This document shows positions 25,416 to 34,381 of a stretch of 64,000 nucleotides of DNA, piece by piece. The notes beneath the pieces are model-generated. The model worked only from the letters and a program-made list of their open reading frames with translations, was not told the DNA's origin and did no database searches. The position numbers and the translations under genes are program-made. Numbering within the stretch: position 1 is the stretch's first letter; the number at the start of each line of letters is the position of its first letter. The stretch covers positions 1,116,001 through 1,180,000 of the forward strand of contig NZ_JBHSJF010000006.1 of NCBI RefSeq assembly GCF_042652085.1, in the 5' to 3' direction. This stretch comes from Flaviflagellibacter deserti (GTDB lineage Bacteria > Pseudomonadota > Alphaproteobacteria > Rhizobiales > Methylopilaceae).

Positions 25416-25730
25416 TTAGCGCGGGAGGACCAAAACGCGATCGTTCGGATGAAGCCAGCCAAGGTTTCGGCGGGCCTCCTCGTCCAGTAGATCGCGGTCA
25501 ACGCTCGACGGTTCGAACTGGTTCACGCGGTGTTCGAGTTCCTTTTTCTTTCCTTCCAGCGAAGCCAGCTGGACCGACAGCGCCGCGATCTCCTGATCGA
25601 AATTGCGGTGAGCCCTCAGTCCTCGCTCGCCATGAACCGCGTGATATCCGAAATAGCCGATGCAGGCAGCGGCCGTCAGCCAGAGGCCGGTCTGCAGCAG
25701 GAAGGCACGAAGGCGGGTACGGATGACCAT
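25416..25730 (-). CDS. ftsB: FtsB/DivIC-like septum formation initiator
   Basis: A 104-residue bitopic membrane protein. A short basic N-terminus and one transmembrane helix (FLLQTGLWLTAAACIGYFGY) precede a coiled coil (DQEIAALSVQLASLEGKKKELEHRV) and the FtsB-type ending DLLDEEARRNLGWLHPNDRVLVL. FtsB links the division proteins FtsQ and FtsL. In this order the gene is typically found between eno and the PDH genes, as here. Confidence 0.85.
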   Translation of the reverse strand: MVIRTRLRAFLLQTGLWLTAAACIGYFGYHAVHGERGLRAHRNFDQEIAALSVQLASLEGKKKELEHRVNQFEPSSVDRDLLDEEARRNLGWLHPNDRVLVLPR

Positions 25731-25755
25731 ATTCGCAAGCTGACGCCGACTTGGT

Positions 25756-27558
25756 TTACCGGCGGTTAAAGATGCGCCGTTCGAGCACGCGGAAACGGCG
25801 GGCCAACGCGCTCAGAGCCAGATCGAGACTATCCGGCTTGATGTCGGAATCCCCTGCCCGGTCGCCGATCTCGAGCTCGGCTTCGGCCACGCGTCCATCG
25901 CGAACGGTATGGACGACGAGCGTCGCCATGCCGAGCGAAAGCCTGTCGCCCGGTGTCGGCTCGTTCTCCAGTTCCTCGGCGAAATGGTCGGCCACGGTCC
26001 GCTCGCCAAGCTCGCTGTCGACATCGAGGCCGTAGAGATCGCTCAGCACGGATAGCTGCACGCCGGCGCGCAACGGGAAATTCGAATGCTCCCCGGTGTC
26101 GCGTTCTCCTGGCGTGAAAAGCCGGTCAAGCTCCCGGACACGTTCAGGCGGGGCGAGAAAATATCCATAATCGCCGGGCTGGAGTGGTCCGGCCATTGCC
26201 GGCTCCAGGATGCGGTCCTCACGAACCACGAACACCGGCCGCGCCCAGCGCGGCGAAGCACCCGGCTCAAGGACCGCGCTTCCCTCGGCGATGTGATAGC
26301 CGACCATCTCATGTTCCTGTTGACCCGGCAGGTCGATCTCCACGCGCGATACGTCCCGGCGAGCCTGCGGCAGAGCGAGACCCAGCCGGCGCGCGAGCGG
26401 CGTCAGCGTCCAGCCCTGGACGACCAGCGAAACGACGACGGTAATGAAGGCGATGTTGAAATAGATTTCACCGTTCGGCAGCCCCGCCAGGGTGGGGATC
26501 GCCGCAAGGAAGATCGATACGGCGCCGCGCAGTCCCACCCAGGAGACGAATATTCGCTCGTTCACCGCGAATTTGTACGGCCCGAGACAGAGGAAGACAG
26601 CGACCGGACGGGCTACGAACATCAGGAAGAACGAGACCGCCAGCCCCGGAATGATCGCATCGACCAGCCTCGACGGCGTTACGAGCAATCCCAGTACGAT
26701 GAACATCAATATCTGAACGAGCCAGGTCGCTGCGTCGTGAAAGGAGATGATCGAGGCGAAGGCCCGCACGCGACGGTTTCCGACGATCAGGCCGGCGACA
26801 TAGACCGCGAGGAATCCCGAACCGTGCAGAACCTGCGTCGCCGCGAAGGTGACGACCGCGACCGCGATGGAGAAGATCGGATGGAGTCCGGTCGGAAGCT
26901 CGACCCGGTTCAGCACCCAGACGATGACGAAGCCGCCGACGGCACCGCCGATGGCTCCCAGCACGCCATGCTGGACCATCATCGCGATCAGTTCGACCAC
27001 CGGCGTCCGTGCGCCGCTGAGCAGCACCTCGACAAGCACGATCGTCAAAAGGACGGCGACGGGATCGTTTGTCCCGGACTCGATTTCGAGCGTCGAACCG
27101 ACATGGCGCTGAAGCTGAAGACCACCGGCCCGCAGGAGAAAGAACACCGCCGCCGCATCGGTCGGCGCCACCATCGCACCGACAAGCAGCGCCTGAGAGA
27201 AAGTCATGCCAAGCAGCGGCATGACCAATGCACTGACGACTAGCGCGGTGATGATCACGCCGAGAGTCGCGAGCAGGATCGAGGGTGCCAGCACGCCCCG
27301 GAACGTCGAAAGCCGCGTCCTCAGACCACCGTCGAACAGGATCACGGCGAGCGCGAAAGACCCGATCAGATAGGTTGTTCGGTAATCGTTGAAGTGGACG
27401 CCGCCAGGCCCGTCCTCGCCGATGAATACGCCGATCAGCAGGAAGACGAGAAGCAAAGGGGCGCCGAAGCGCTGCGCGACGAGGCTCGACAGAATGCCGA
27501 TCGCAAGAAGCGCGGAACCGGCCAGCAGAACAAGATTGATGATCGCAATGCTCTGCAT
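25756..27558 (-). CDS. CPA1-type K+/H+ antiporter (CvrA/NhaP2-like)
   Basis: A 600-residue inner-membrane antiporter. About 12 transmembrane segments fill residues 1-390, with the ion-site region GAMVAPTDAAAVFFLLR and ESGTNDPVAVLLTI. An RCK-C/TrkA-C domain follows (VEIDLPGQQEHEMVGYHIAE), then a C-terminal CorC/HlyC-type domain (DRLSLGMATLVVHTV). This three-part layout is that of CvrA/NhaP2, which exports K+ in exchange for H+. It is a single gene. Confidence 0.88.
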   Translation of the reverse strand: MQSIAIINLVLLAGSALLAIGILSSLVAQRFGAPLLLVFLLIGVFIGEDGPGGVHFNDYRTTYLIGSFALAVILFDGGLRTRLSTFRGVLAPSILLATLGVIITALVVSALVMPLLGMTFSQALLVGAMVAPTDAAAVFFLLRAGGLQLQRHVGSTLEIESGTNDPVAVLLTIVLVEVLLSGARTPVVELIAMMVQHGVLGAIGGAVGGFVIVWVLNRVELPTGLHPIFSIAVAVVTFAATQVLHGSGFLAVYVAGLIVGNRRVRAFASIISFHDAATWLVQILMFIVLGLLVTPSRLVDAIIPGLAVSFFLMFVARPVAVFLCLGPYKFAVNERIFVSWVGLRGAVSIFLAAIPTLAGLPNGEIYFNIAFITVVVSLVVQGWTLTPLARRLGLALPQARRDVSRVEIDLPGQQEHEMVGYHIAEGSAVLEPGASPRWARPVFVVREDRILEPAMAGPLQPGDYGYFLAPPERVRELDRLFTPGERDTGEHSNFPLRAGVQLSVLSDLYGLDVDSELGERTVADHFAEELENEPTPGDRLSLGMATLVVHTVRDGRVAEAELEIGDRAGDSDIKPDSLDLALSALARRFRVLERRIFNRR

Positions 27559-27701
27559 TGGGCCCTTTCAGTCAAAGCACATCCGGCCCGCGCAAGGCAG
27601 GAGGCACCCAATCCGCAGCGAAACCGGATAAGGCTATGTTCGCGGGCGAATCCCTGATTTTCAAGGTTTGATTGCCCGGGAAGGATTTAAAGCGATCTCC
27701 G

Positions 27702-28628
27702 ATGACATCGGACGAACAAATCAGCGAACGCGGTCCATCACCGTTTCTGTCCGGCTTCAGACTGGTGGACGTCGCGGTCGGCGGCGGCGTCACGATCCGG
27801 GCTGCGGTTGGCGGCAACGGTCCGCCGCTGCTCCTGCTTCACGGCCATCCTCAGACGCATGCCACGTGGCGGAAAATCACGCCCGCGCTGAAAGGGCATT
27901 TCACCGTGATAGCCGCGGATCTGCGCGGCTATGGGGATAGCAGCAAGCCCGACGGCGGCTCGCAGCACATCAACTATTCCAAGCGTTTGATGGCTCAGGA
28001 TCAGGTCAGGCTCATGCGGATTCTCGGTCATGACCGCTTCGCCGTCGCCGGCCATGATCGTGGCGCCCGCGTCGTCCATCGCATGGCGCTCGACCATCCG
28101 GACGCGATCGCCAGAGCAGCGGTGATGGATATCGCGCCGACGGCGACGATGTACGAGCGTACCGACCGGGCCTTCGCCACACGTTATTTCTGGTGGTTCT
28201 TCCTGATCCAGCCGGAGCCGCTGCCGGAAAAGATGATCGGCGCCGATCCCGAATTCTTCCTGCGTCGTCATCTCGCTGCGCAGGTGAAGACGCGTGGCGT
28301 AATCGACGACGCGATCTTCGCCGAATATCTCCGCTGCTACAGCGATCCGGCGACCCGTCACGCGATCTGCGAGGACTACCGGGCCGCGGCGACCATCGAC
28401 CTCGTTCACGATGCGGAGGACGCCGGCAGCCGGATAACGGCACCCCTCCTCGCACTATGGGGTGGCAGGGGCACGGTCGGGGAACTCTACGACGTCATCG
28501 AAACCTGGCGCCCCAAGGCCGTTCGGGTCGAGGGCCGCGCGCTCGAATGCGGACACATGCTTCAGGAAGAAATGCCGGACGAGACCGCGGCCGAACTTCT
28601 CGCCTTCTTCACGGCGCACCAATCGTGA
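27702..28628 (+). CDS. Alpha/beta hydrolase, haloacetate dehalogenase-like
   Basis: A 308-residue hydrolase closely resembling fluoroacetate dehalogenases. Seen: oxyanion motif HGHPQTHATWRKI, ADLRGYGDSSKP, nucleophile elbow GHDRGARVVHRMALDHPD with the Asp nucleophile and the two carboxylate-binding Arg, the Trp/Tyr cap motif TRYFWWFFLIQPEPLPE, and catalytic His in ECGHMLQEEMPDE. The halide pocket (His, Trp) appears present, so dehalogenation of haloacetates is plausible. The ATG at 27702 was chosen; an in-frame TTG exists at 27672. The next gene overlaps by one base. Confidence 0.82.
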   Translation: MTSDEQISERGPSPFLSGFRLVDVAVGGGVTIRAAVGGNGPPLLLLHGHPQTHATWRKITPALKGHFTVIAADLRGYGDSSKPDGGSQHINYSKRLMAQDQVRLMRILGHDRFAVAGHDRGARVVHRMALDHPDAIARAAVMDIAPTATMYERTDRAFATRYFWWFFLIQPEPLPEKMIGADPEFFLRRHLAAQVKTRGVIDDAIFAEYLRCYSDPATRHAICEDYRAAATIDLVHDAEDAGSRITAPLLALWGGRGTVGELYDVIETWRPKAVRVEGRALECGHMLQEEMPDETAAELLAFFTAHQS

Positions 28629-29140
28629 TGCCCAGGCTTTATCTTGCGGGTCCCACCGTCTTTATGCCGAACGCCAGGGAGCGTGGCGAGAAGCTGAAGG
28701 CCATCTGCGCCAAGCACGGCTGCGAGGGTCTGTTTCCCCTCGATCATGGTTTCGCGCTTCCGGAGGACGGCCAGATCGCGATGCGGATGATCTTCGCGTC
28801 ATGTGGGCAGATGCTCCGGCGTGCCGATGCAGTCATTGCCGATCTCAGTCCATTCCGCGGGCCTCATTGCGACGATGGCACTGCCGTCGAGATCGGCATG
28901 GCGATCGAGCGTGGCATTCCTGTTTTCGGCTATTCCAGTGATCTCCGTCCGCTAGTTGAACGCATCCCGTTCACCTGGGATGAACATGGCGCGCGCCGAG
29001 ACGAAAGTGGCGCGGAAGTCGAGGATTTCGGGCAGCCGTTCAACCTGATGATCGCCGGCGCGGTGCGGTCAGTATTTGCGACGCCGAATGAGGCGATCGC
29101 CGCTGCGGCCGACGAGATGAGGCGTCGTCCTCCGGCTTGA
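28628..29140 (+). CDS. Nucleoside 2-deoxyribosyltransferase-like protein
   Basis: A 170-residue protein of the nucleoside 2-deoxyribosyltransferase (PF05014) fold. Family positions: RLYLAGPTVFMPNA, DADLSPFRGP-type Asp in AVIADLSPFRGPHCDDGTA, and VEIGMAIERGIPVFGYS. The family swaps bases on deoxyribosides or hydrolyses the N-glycosidic bond in nucleotide salvage. The ATG shares one base with the preceding TGA, implying translational coupling to the hydrolase, an odd pairing. Confidence 0.85.
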   Translation: MPRLYLAGPTVFMPNARERGEKLKAICAKHGCEGLFPLDHGFALPEDGQIAMRMIFASCGQMLRRADAVIADLSPFRGPHCDDGTAVEIGMAIERGIPVFGYSSDLRPLVERIPFTWDEHGARRDESGAEVEDFGQPFNLMIAGAVRSVFATPNEAIAAAADEMRRRPPA

Positions 29141-29191
29141 CCGGAGGACCCGTTTCGTCGGCTTGTGGATGCTCCAGTCAAGCCGGAGCAT
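29128..29191. repeat. Palindromic intergenic repeat between convergent genes
   Basis: Two hairpins close together: TCCTCCGG-5-CCGGAGGA (29128-29148) and ATGCTCC-9-GGAGCAT (29169-29191). The arrangement and the GTGGATG...GGAGCATGGCGG end resemble the element at 18703-18791. It overlaps the last codons of the deoxyribosyltransferase gene and ends 10 bases from the enolase stop, so it may act as the terminator for both. Confidence 0.6.
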
Positions 29192-29201
29192 GGCGGTCAG
29201 A

Positions 29202-30485
29202 TCAGGCGAGCGCCTTCAGTGCGGAGCGGCCGGCGTAGATCGCCTGCGAACCGAGCTCTTCCTCGATGCGGATGAGCTGGTTGTACTTCGCGGTCCGATC
29301 CGAACGTGCCAGCGAGCCGGTCTTGATCTGACCGCAGTTCGTTGCGACCGCGAGGTCGGCGATGGTCGAATCCTCGGTTTCGCCCGAGCGATGCGACATC
29401 ACCGCCGTGTAGCCGGCGCGGTGCGCCATATCGACGGCCGCGAGCGTCTCGGTCAGCGAGCCGATCTGGTTGACCTTCACCAGGATCGAGTTCGCGGTGC
29501 CCTGCTTGATGCCCTGCGACAAGCGCGTCACGTTCGTCACGAACAGGTCGTCGCCGACGAGTTGGACCTTCTTGCCGATCTTGTCGGTGACGGCCTTCCA
29601 GCCCTCCCAATCGTCCTCGGACATGCCGTCCTCGATGGTGACGATCGGATAGTCTGCCGCGAGCTTGGCCAGATAATCGGCCTGCTCGATCGGGGTGCGG
29701 GTCACACCCTCGCCCTCATAGACGTATTTGCCGTCCTTGAAGAACTCGGTCGCGGCGCAATCGAGGCCGATATAGACGTCCTGCCCCGGCTTGAAGCCGG
29801 CCTTCTCGATCGCCGCCATGACGAAGTCGAGCGCGGCCGGAGCGGACGGCAGGTTCGGAGCGAAGCCGCCCTCGTCGCCGACATTGGTGTTGTGGCCGGC
29901 GGCCTTCAGCGCGCTACGCAGCGTGTGGAAGATCTCCGAACCCGTGCGGACGGCCTCGGCGAAGGTCTCGGCGCCGACCGGCAGGATCATGAATTCCTGG
30001 AAGTCGATCGGATTGTCCGCATGGGCGCCGCCGTTGACGATGTTCATCATCGGCACCGGCAGGACGCGGGCCGAGGGACCGCCGACATAGCGATAGAGCG
30101 GCAGTCCGGACGCTTCGGCCGCGGCCTTCGCGACCGCGAGCGAAACGCCAAGGATGGCGTTGGCGCCAAGGCGAGCCTTGTTCGGCGTGCCGTCGAGATC
30201 GATCATCGCCTGGTCGACCTTCGGCTGGTCTTCGGCATCAAGGCCGCCGATCGCGTCGAAGATGTCGTTGTTGACGGCATCGACGGCCTTCAGCACGCCC
30301 TTGCCGAGATAACGGCTCTTGTCGCCGTCGCGAAGCTCGACCGCTTCATGCGCGCCGGTCGAGGCCCCCGAGGGCACCGCGGCGCGACCCATCGACCCAT
30401 CTTCCAGGACGACGTCCACTTCCACGGTCGGATTGCCGCGGCTGTCGAGGATTTCGCGCCCGATGATGTCGACGATAGCGGTCAT
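29202..30485 (-). CDS. eno: Enolase
   Basis: Glycolytic enzyme converting 2-phosphoglycerate to phosphoenolpyruvate. It is 427 residues: MTAIVDIIGREILDSRGNPT at the N-terminus, the SGASTGAHEAVELRD loop, metal ligands in IGLDCAATEF, IEDGMSEDDW and LVGDDLFVTN, and the signature ILVKVNQIGSLTETL with SHRSGETED. Complete and ordinary. Confidence 0.98.
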   Translation of the reverse strand: MTAIVDIIGREILDSRGNPTVEVDVVLEDGSMGRAAVPSGASTGAHEAVELRDGDKSRYLGKGVLKAVDAVNNDIFDAIGGLDAEDQPKVDQAMIDLDGTPNKARLGANAILGVSLAVAKAAAEASGLPLYRYVGGPSARVLPVPMMNIVNGGAHADNPIDFQEFMILPVGAETFAEAVRTGSEIFHTLRSALKAAGHNTNVGDEGGFAPNLPSAPAALDFVMAAIEKAGFKPGQDVYIGLDCAATEFFKDGKYVYEGEGVTRTPIEQADYLAKLAADYPIVTIEDGMSEDDWEGWKAVTDKIGKKVQLVGDDLFVTNVTRLSQGIKQGTANSILVKVNQIGSLTETLAAVDMAHRAGYTAVMSHRSGETEDSTIADLAVATNCGQIKTGSLARSDRTAKYNQLIRIEEELGSQAIYAGRSALKALA

Positions 30486-30691
30486 AGTCTTCTCCGGAGG
30501 GATTTGAATGAGCTGCGGTTCTTACGCGATGCCTTATGGCAACGCAAAGTCCCTGCCACCTAAGACACTTGGATGACCCTGTTGTCTGGAACCCTTAGAA
30601 GCGGTCGCAAAACGGCCCTGAATGACGTCATTCTCGCCCCGAATTTGCCAGACCTGCTGGCGAGATTGACGCCGTAACAGGAGAGTTTGTT

Positions 30692-31675
30692 ATGCGTTTG
30701 ATCGTGACGAATGGAGACGCCGCCGTAGAGCGGATGCGTGCCGCGGGAATCGATGGAGAGATCCTTCCCTGGCGCGACGTTCTGCACGACGGCCCTGTGA
30801 CCGACGAGGAGCAACTCGAGCGGCTCTCTCAGCTGCGTGCGGCATTCATCGCCAAGGAGTTCGGTGTTCCACACGAAGAGGTCGCCCTCTCCTTCGCGGA
30901 ACGCGACTCGACGATCCGCCGGCATGCCGAGTTCGACCGCATCGAGCTGTGGCTGGAACACGACCTCTACGACCAGCTCCAGCTGATCCAGGTCCTGCAT
31001 TTCCTGGCCGAAGAGAAGCGGATCGACGGCGTCTACCTCGTGCAGGCGGACGATTATCTCGGCGTCCAGAGCGAAGGGCAGATTCGGAAGCTGGCCGAAA
31101 TGGCCGCGCCTGTGACCATCGAGCAGTTCGAACTCGCCTGTCATGCCTGGCGGGCATTCACCTCATCAGACCCGACGGTGCTCGTCGCCTTCGCGGCTCA
31201 CGATATCGCGGCGCTGCCCTACCTGAAACCCGCGCTGCTCCGCCTTCTGGCCGAGTTTCCGGACCCGATCCGCGGCCTCAGCCTTACCGAGGAGCGGGTG
31301 CTGCAACGTCTCGAAGAAGGCCCGACCCGCAGGGGCGAACTCTTCAAGGCGGTGGTGGCTCAGGAGGATGCCAGTTTCATGGGCGACGCCAGCTTCTTCC
31401 GCCGGGTCGATGGGCTGACCTTCGTCCCGGAACCCCTCGTCGAGGGCGTGGAAGTGCCGTACACGCTCATCCGGGAGCCGGAAAAGGACACCGGATACAA
31501 GGCTTTCGCGGATGCGATCCTGCGCCTTACGCCTGCCGGACGCCGGGTTCTCGCGGGTCGGCTCGATCATGCGATGACGAACGACGTCGATCGCTGGATC
31601 GGCGGTACGCGCCTGCGTCCCGCGCTTCTGCTCCGCTACGATCGCAATGCCGGCGAACTGATCGCACCCCGCTGA
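30692..31675 (+). CDS. DUF1835 domain protein
   Basis: A 327-residue cytoplasmic protein. The N-terminal half is DUF1835: LIVTNGDAAVERM, EILPWRDVLHDGPV, then ELWLEHDLYDQLQLIQVLHFL. The C-terminal half has a winged-helix-like region (RGLSLTEERVLQRLEEGPTRRGELFKAVV). CAGGAGAG precedes the ATG by about 8 bases. Function unknown; a regulatory or nucleotide-binding role has no direct evidence. A single-gene unit with its own terminator. Confidence 0.83.
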   Translation: MRLIVTNGDAAVERMRAAGIDGEILPWRDVLHDGPVTDEEQLERLSQLRAAFIAKEFGVPHEEVALSFAERDSTIRRHAEFDRIELWLEHDLYDQLQLIQVLHFLAEEKRIDGVYLVQADDYLGVQSEGQIRKLAEMAAPVTIEQFELACHAWRAFTSSDPTVLVAFAAHDIAALPYLKPALLRLLAEFPDPIRGLSLTEERVLQRLEEGPTRRGELFKAVVAQEDASFMGDASFFRRVDGLTFVPEPLVEGVEVPYTLIREPEKDTGYKAFADAILRLTPAGRRVLAGRLDHAMTNDVDRWIGGTRLRPALLLRYDRNAGELIAPR

Positions 31676-31687
31676 CCGGTCATCGAG

Positions 31688-31710
31688 CCGCTGCCGGATG
31701 ACGGCAGCGG
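31688..31710 (+). terminator. Rho-independent terminator
   Basis: A 9-bp stem CCGCTGCCG / CGGCAGCGG with a 5-base loop followed by TTTA, 12 bases after the DUF1835 stop. Confidence 0.65.
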
Positions 31711-31727
31711 TTTACGCCAGTTCGCGA

Positions 31728-31829
31728 TTACTGCTCGGCCCAGAAGAAATCGAGAAGTTCCTGGGCGAAGACGAAGCCGAGGATGACGACCAGAACGAGA
31801 ACCACGTGCCAGGTATATTTGAAGCTCAC
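31728..31829 (-). CDS. Small membrane peptide downstream of kdsA
   Basis: A 33-residue ORF starting GTG, with GGGGAG 7 bases upstream. The peptide begins MSFKYTWHVVLVLVVILGFV and ends FAQELLDFFWAEQ: one transmembrane helix with an acidic, aromatic tail. It begins 16 bases after the kdsA stop on the same strand, so it is probably the last gene of the pyrG-kdsA unit. Too short for standard gene callers. Family unknown to me. Confidence 0.55.
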   Translation of the reverse strand: MSFKYTWHVVLVLVVILGFVFAQELLDFFWAEQ

Positions 31830-31845
31830 GTGTTTCTCCCCGGAT

Positions 31846-32673
31846 CTAGGTTGCCTTCGCCAGCCGGTCGAATGCGATCAGGTTCGCAAGCAGCGCTTCC
31901 ATCTCGCGAAGCGGGATCATGTTCGGCCCGTCGCTCGGCGCATGGTCCGGATCGGGATGCGTCTCAATGAAGACGCCCGCGACGCCCACGGCGACTGCCG
32001 CCCGCGCCAGAACCGGCACGAATTCGCGCTGACCGCCCGATGACGTCCCCTGCCCGCCCGGCTGCTGCACCGAGTGGGTCGCGTCGAAGATCACCGGCAT
32101 GCCGGTTTCGCGAAGCACCGGAAGCGCCCGCATGTCGGAAACGAGCGTGTTGTAGCCGAAGCTTGCGCCGCGCTCGGTGACGAGAACCTTGTCGTTCCCG
32201 GCACCGGTGATCTTGGACACGACGTTCTTCATGTCCCAGGGTGCCAGGAACTGGCCCTTCTTTACATTCACCGCGCGGCCGGTTTCGGCGGCGGCGACGA
32301 GAAGGTCCGTCTGTCGGCAGAGGAAAGCCGGAATCTGCAGTACGTCCACGGCTTCCGCCACCGGAGCGCACTGCGCCGCGTCATGAACATCGGTCAGCAC
32401 CGGAAGTCCGAGCTTCTCGCGGATCTCCGCGAAGATCGGCAGCGCCGCCTCGAGGCCAATGCCCCGCGCCGCATTGGCGGACGTACGGTTCGCCTTGTCG
32501 AAGCTGGTCTTGAAGACGAGCCCGATGCCGAGCCGCGAAGTGATGTCCTTCAGCTCGGTCGCGACCTCGAAGGCATGATCGCGGGATTCGAGCTGGCAGG
32601 GGCCGGCGATGAGCGCGAGCGGAAGCTCGTTTCCGAAACGGACGGAACCGACGGAGACGATGTGCTCGGACAT
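31846..32673 (-). CDS. kdsA: 3-deoxy-8-phosphooctulonate synthase
   Basis: Condenses phosphoenolpyruvate and arabinose 5-phosphate to KDO-8-phosphate for lipopolysaccharide. It is 275 residues with LALIAGPCQLESRDHAFE, FKTSFDKANRTS, the VTERGASFGYNTLVSDMRAL motif and DATHSVQQPGGQG. It follows pyrG by 4 bases. Confidence 0.97.
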   Translation of the reverse strand: MSEHIVSVGSVRFGNELPLALIAGPCQLESRDHAFEVATELKDITSRLGIGLVFKTSFDKANRTSANAARGIGLEAALPIFAEIREKLGLPVLTDVHDAAQCAPVAEAVDVLQIPAFLCRQTDLLVAAAETGRAVNVKKGQFLAPWDMKNVVSKITGAGNDKVLVTERGASFGYNTLVSDMRALPVLRETGMPVIFDATHSVQQPGGQGTSSGGQREFVPVLARAAVAVGVAGVFIETHPDPDHAPSDGPNMIPLREMEALLANLIAFDRLAKAT

Positions 32674-32677
32674 CGTC

Positions 32678-34306
32678 TCAGACCAGACGGCTCTGCGCCA
32701 TCGCCGCCTCGATGAAGCTCGCGAACAGCGGGTGCGGCTCGAACGGACGCGACTTCAGCTCGGGATGGAACTGCACGCCGATGAACCAGGGATGGCCTTC
32801 CATCTCGATGATCTCCGGCAGCACGCCGTCCGGTGACATGCCGCAGAAGCGCACGCCGCGCTGCTCCAGCCGGTCGAGATAGGCGGTGTTCACCTCGTAG
32901 CGGTGACGATGGCGCTCGGAGATTTCGGTCGAGCCGTAGATGTCGGCGACCTTCGATCCGGCCTTCAGGTTCGCGGTATAGGCACCGAGACGCATCGTGC
33001 CACCGAGATCGCCGCCGGCGGCGCGCTGCTCCAGCACGTTGCCGCGCACCCATTCGGTCAATAGGCCAACGACGGGCTCCGGCGTCGGGCCGAATTCGGT
33101 CGAGTTCGCATGCTCGACGCCCGCGAGATTTCGCGCGGCCTCGATGACGGCCATCTGCATGCCGAGGCAGATGCCGAAATACGGCACGCCGCGCTCACGG
33201 GCGAAATTCGCCGCGCGAATCTTGCCCTCGACGCCGCGAACACCGAAGCCGCCCGGCACCAGAATGCCGTGGACGTGCTCGAGATAAGGCGCGGGGTCCT
33301 CGTTCTCGAAGATCTCACTCTCGATCCAGTCGAGATTCACCTTCACCCGGTTAGCGATGCCGCCATGGACCAGTGCCTCGTTGAGCGACTTATAGGCGTC
33401 CTTGAGGCCGGTATATTTGCCGACGATGGCGATGGTGACCTCGCCCTCGGGATTGTGCAGGCGCTCGGAAATGTTGGTCCAGCGCGCCAGATTCGGCTCG
33501 GCCTCGTCCGGCAACCCAAAGGCACGCAGGACTTCGCGGTCGAGACCCTCCGCGTGATAGGCCGCCGGAACGTCGTAGATCGTCTCGACGTCGCGCGCCT
33601 CGATGACGGCTTCCGGGCGCACATTGCAGAACAGGCCCATCTTACGACGCTCGTCCGGCGGAATCGGCCGGTCGGTGCGGCAGAGCAGGATGTCCGGCTG
33701 GATGCCGATCGAGCGTAGTTCCTTCACCGAATGCTGGGTCGGCTTGGTCTTCAGCTCACCCGCGCTCGGGATGTAGGGCAACAGCGTAAGGTGGATGTAG
33801 ATCGCATGGCCGCGCGGCAGGTCGTTGCCGAGCTGGCGGATCGCCTCGAAGAACGGCAGGCCCTCGATGTCGCCGACGGTGCCACCGATCTCGACCAGGC
33901 AGAAATCGAAACCGTCATTGCCCGACAGGACGAAGTCCTTGATGGCGTCGGTGACGTGCGGGATGACCTGGACAGTCCCACCGAGATAGTCGCCGCGACG
34001 TTCCTTGGCGATGATCTCCTGGTAGATCCGGCCGGTCGTGATGTTGTCCTGCTTGCCGGTCGGAACACCGATGAAGCGTTCGTAGTGGCCCAGGTCGAGA
34101 TCGGTCTCCGCGCCGTCGTCGGTCACGAAGACCTCGCCGTGCTGATAGGGACTCATCGTCCCCGGATCGACGTTGAGATAGGGATCGAGCTTGCGAAGGC
34201 GGACTTTGTAGCCCCGAGCCTGAAGAAGCGCGCCGAGAGCGGCGGACGCGAGACCCTTGCCAAGTGAGGAGACCACGCCGCCGGTTATGAAGACATACCG
34301 CGTCAT
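32678..34306 (-). CDS. pyrG: CTP synthase
   Basis: Makes CTP from UTP, ATP and glutamine. It is 542 residues: the synthase domain begins MTRYVFITGGVVSSLGKGLA (P-loop-like) and carries VEIGGTVGDIEGLPF; the C-terminal glutamine amidotransferase domain has the nucleophile motif FGICLGMQ and ends with the His-Glu pair in GVQFHPELKS. It lies between secG and kdsA, as in many Alphaproteobacteria. Confidence 0.98.
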   Translation of the reverse strand: MTRYVFITGGVVSSLGKGLASAALGALLQARGYKVRLRKLDPYLNVDPGTMSPYQHGEVFVTDDGAETDLDLGHYERFIGVPTGKQDNITTGRIYQEIIAKERRGDYLGGTVQVIPHVTDAIKDFVLSGNDGFDFCLVEIGGTVGDIEGLPFFEAIRQLGNDLPRGHAIYIHLTLLPYIPSAGELKTKPTQHSVKELRSIGIQPDILLCRTDRPIPPDERRKMGLFCNVRPEAVIEARDVETIYDVPAAYHAEGLDREVLRAFGLPDEAEPNLARWTNISERLHNPEGEVTIAIVGKYTGLKDAYKSLNEALVHGGIANRVKVNLDWIESEIFENEDPAPYLEHVHGILVPGGFGVRGVEGKIRAANFARERGVPYFGICLGMQMAVIEAARNLAGVEHANSTEFGPTPEPVVGLLTEWVRGNVLEQRAAGGDLGGTMRLGAYTANLKAGSKVADIYGSTEISERHRHRYEVNTAYLDRLEQRGVRFCGMSPDGVLPEIIEMEGHPWFIGVQFHPELKSRPFEPHPLFASFIEAAMAQSRLV

Positions 34307-34352
34307 GGGCTTACACCCTATCCTCTCTTGCAGTCGAAATGCGAGTGAAAGA

Positions 34353-34373
34353 ACGCGCGAACCATTCGCGCGT
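34353..34373 (-). terminator. Terminator-like hairpin after secG
   Basis: A 9-bp stem ACGCGCGAA / TTCGCGCGT with a 3-base loop, followed on the minus strand by TCTTTC. It lies 8 bases after the secG stop and before pyrG; the weak T-tract suggests partial read-through into pyrG. Confidence 0.55.
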
Positions 34374-34381
34374 CCACAATT

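Noticed and set aside
29163..30563. 466-codon plus-strand frame
   Set aside because: Antisense to enolase; composition is typical of shadow frames and there is no ribosome-binding site.
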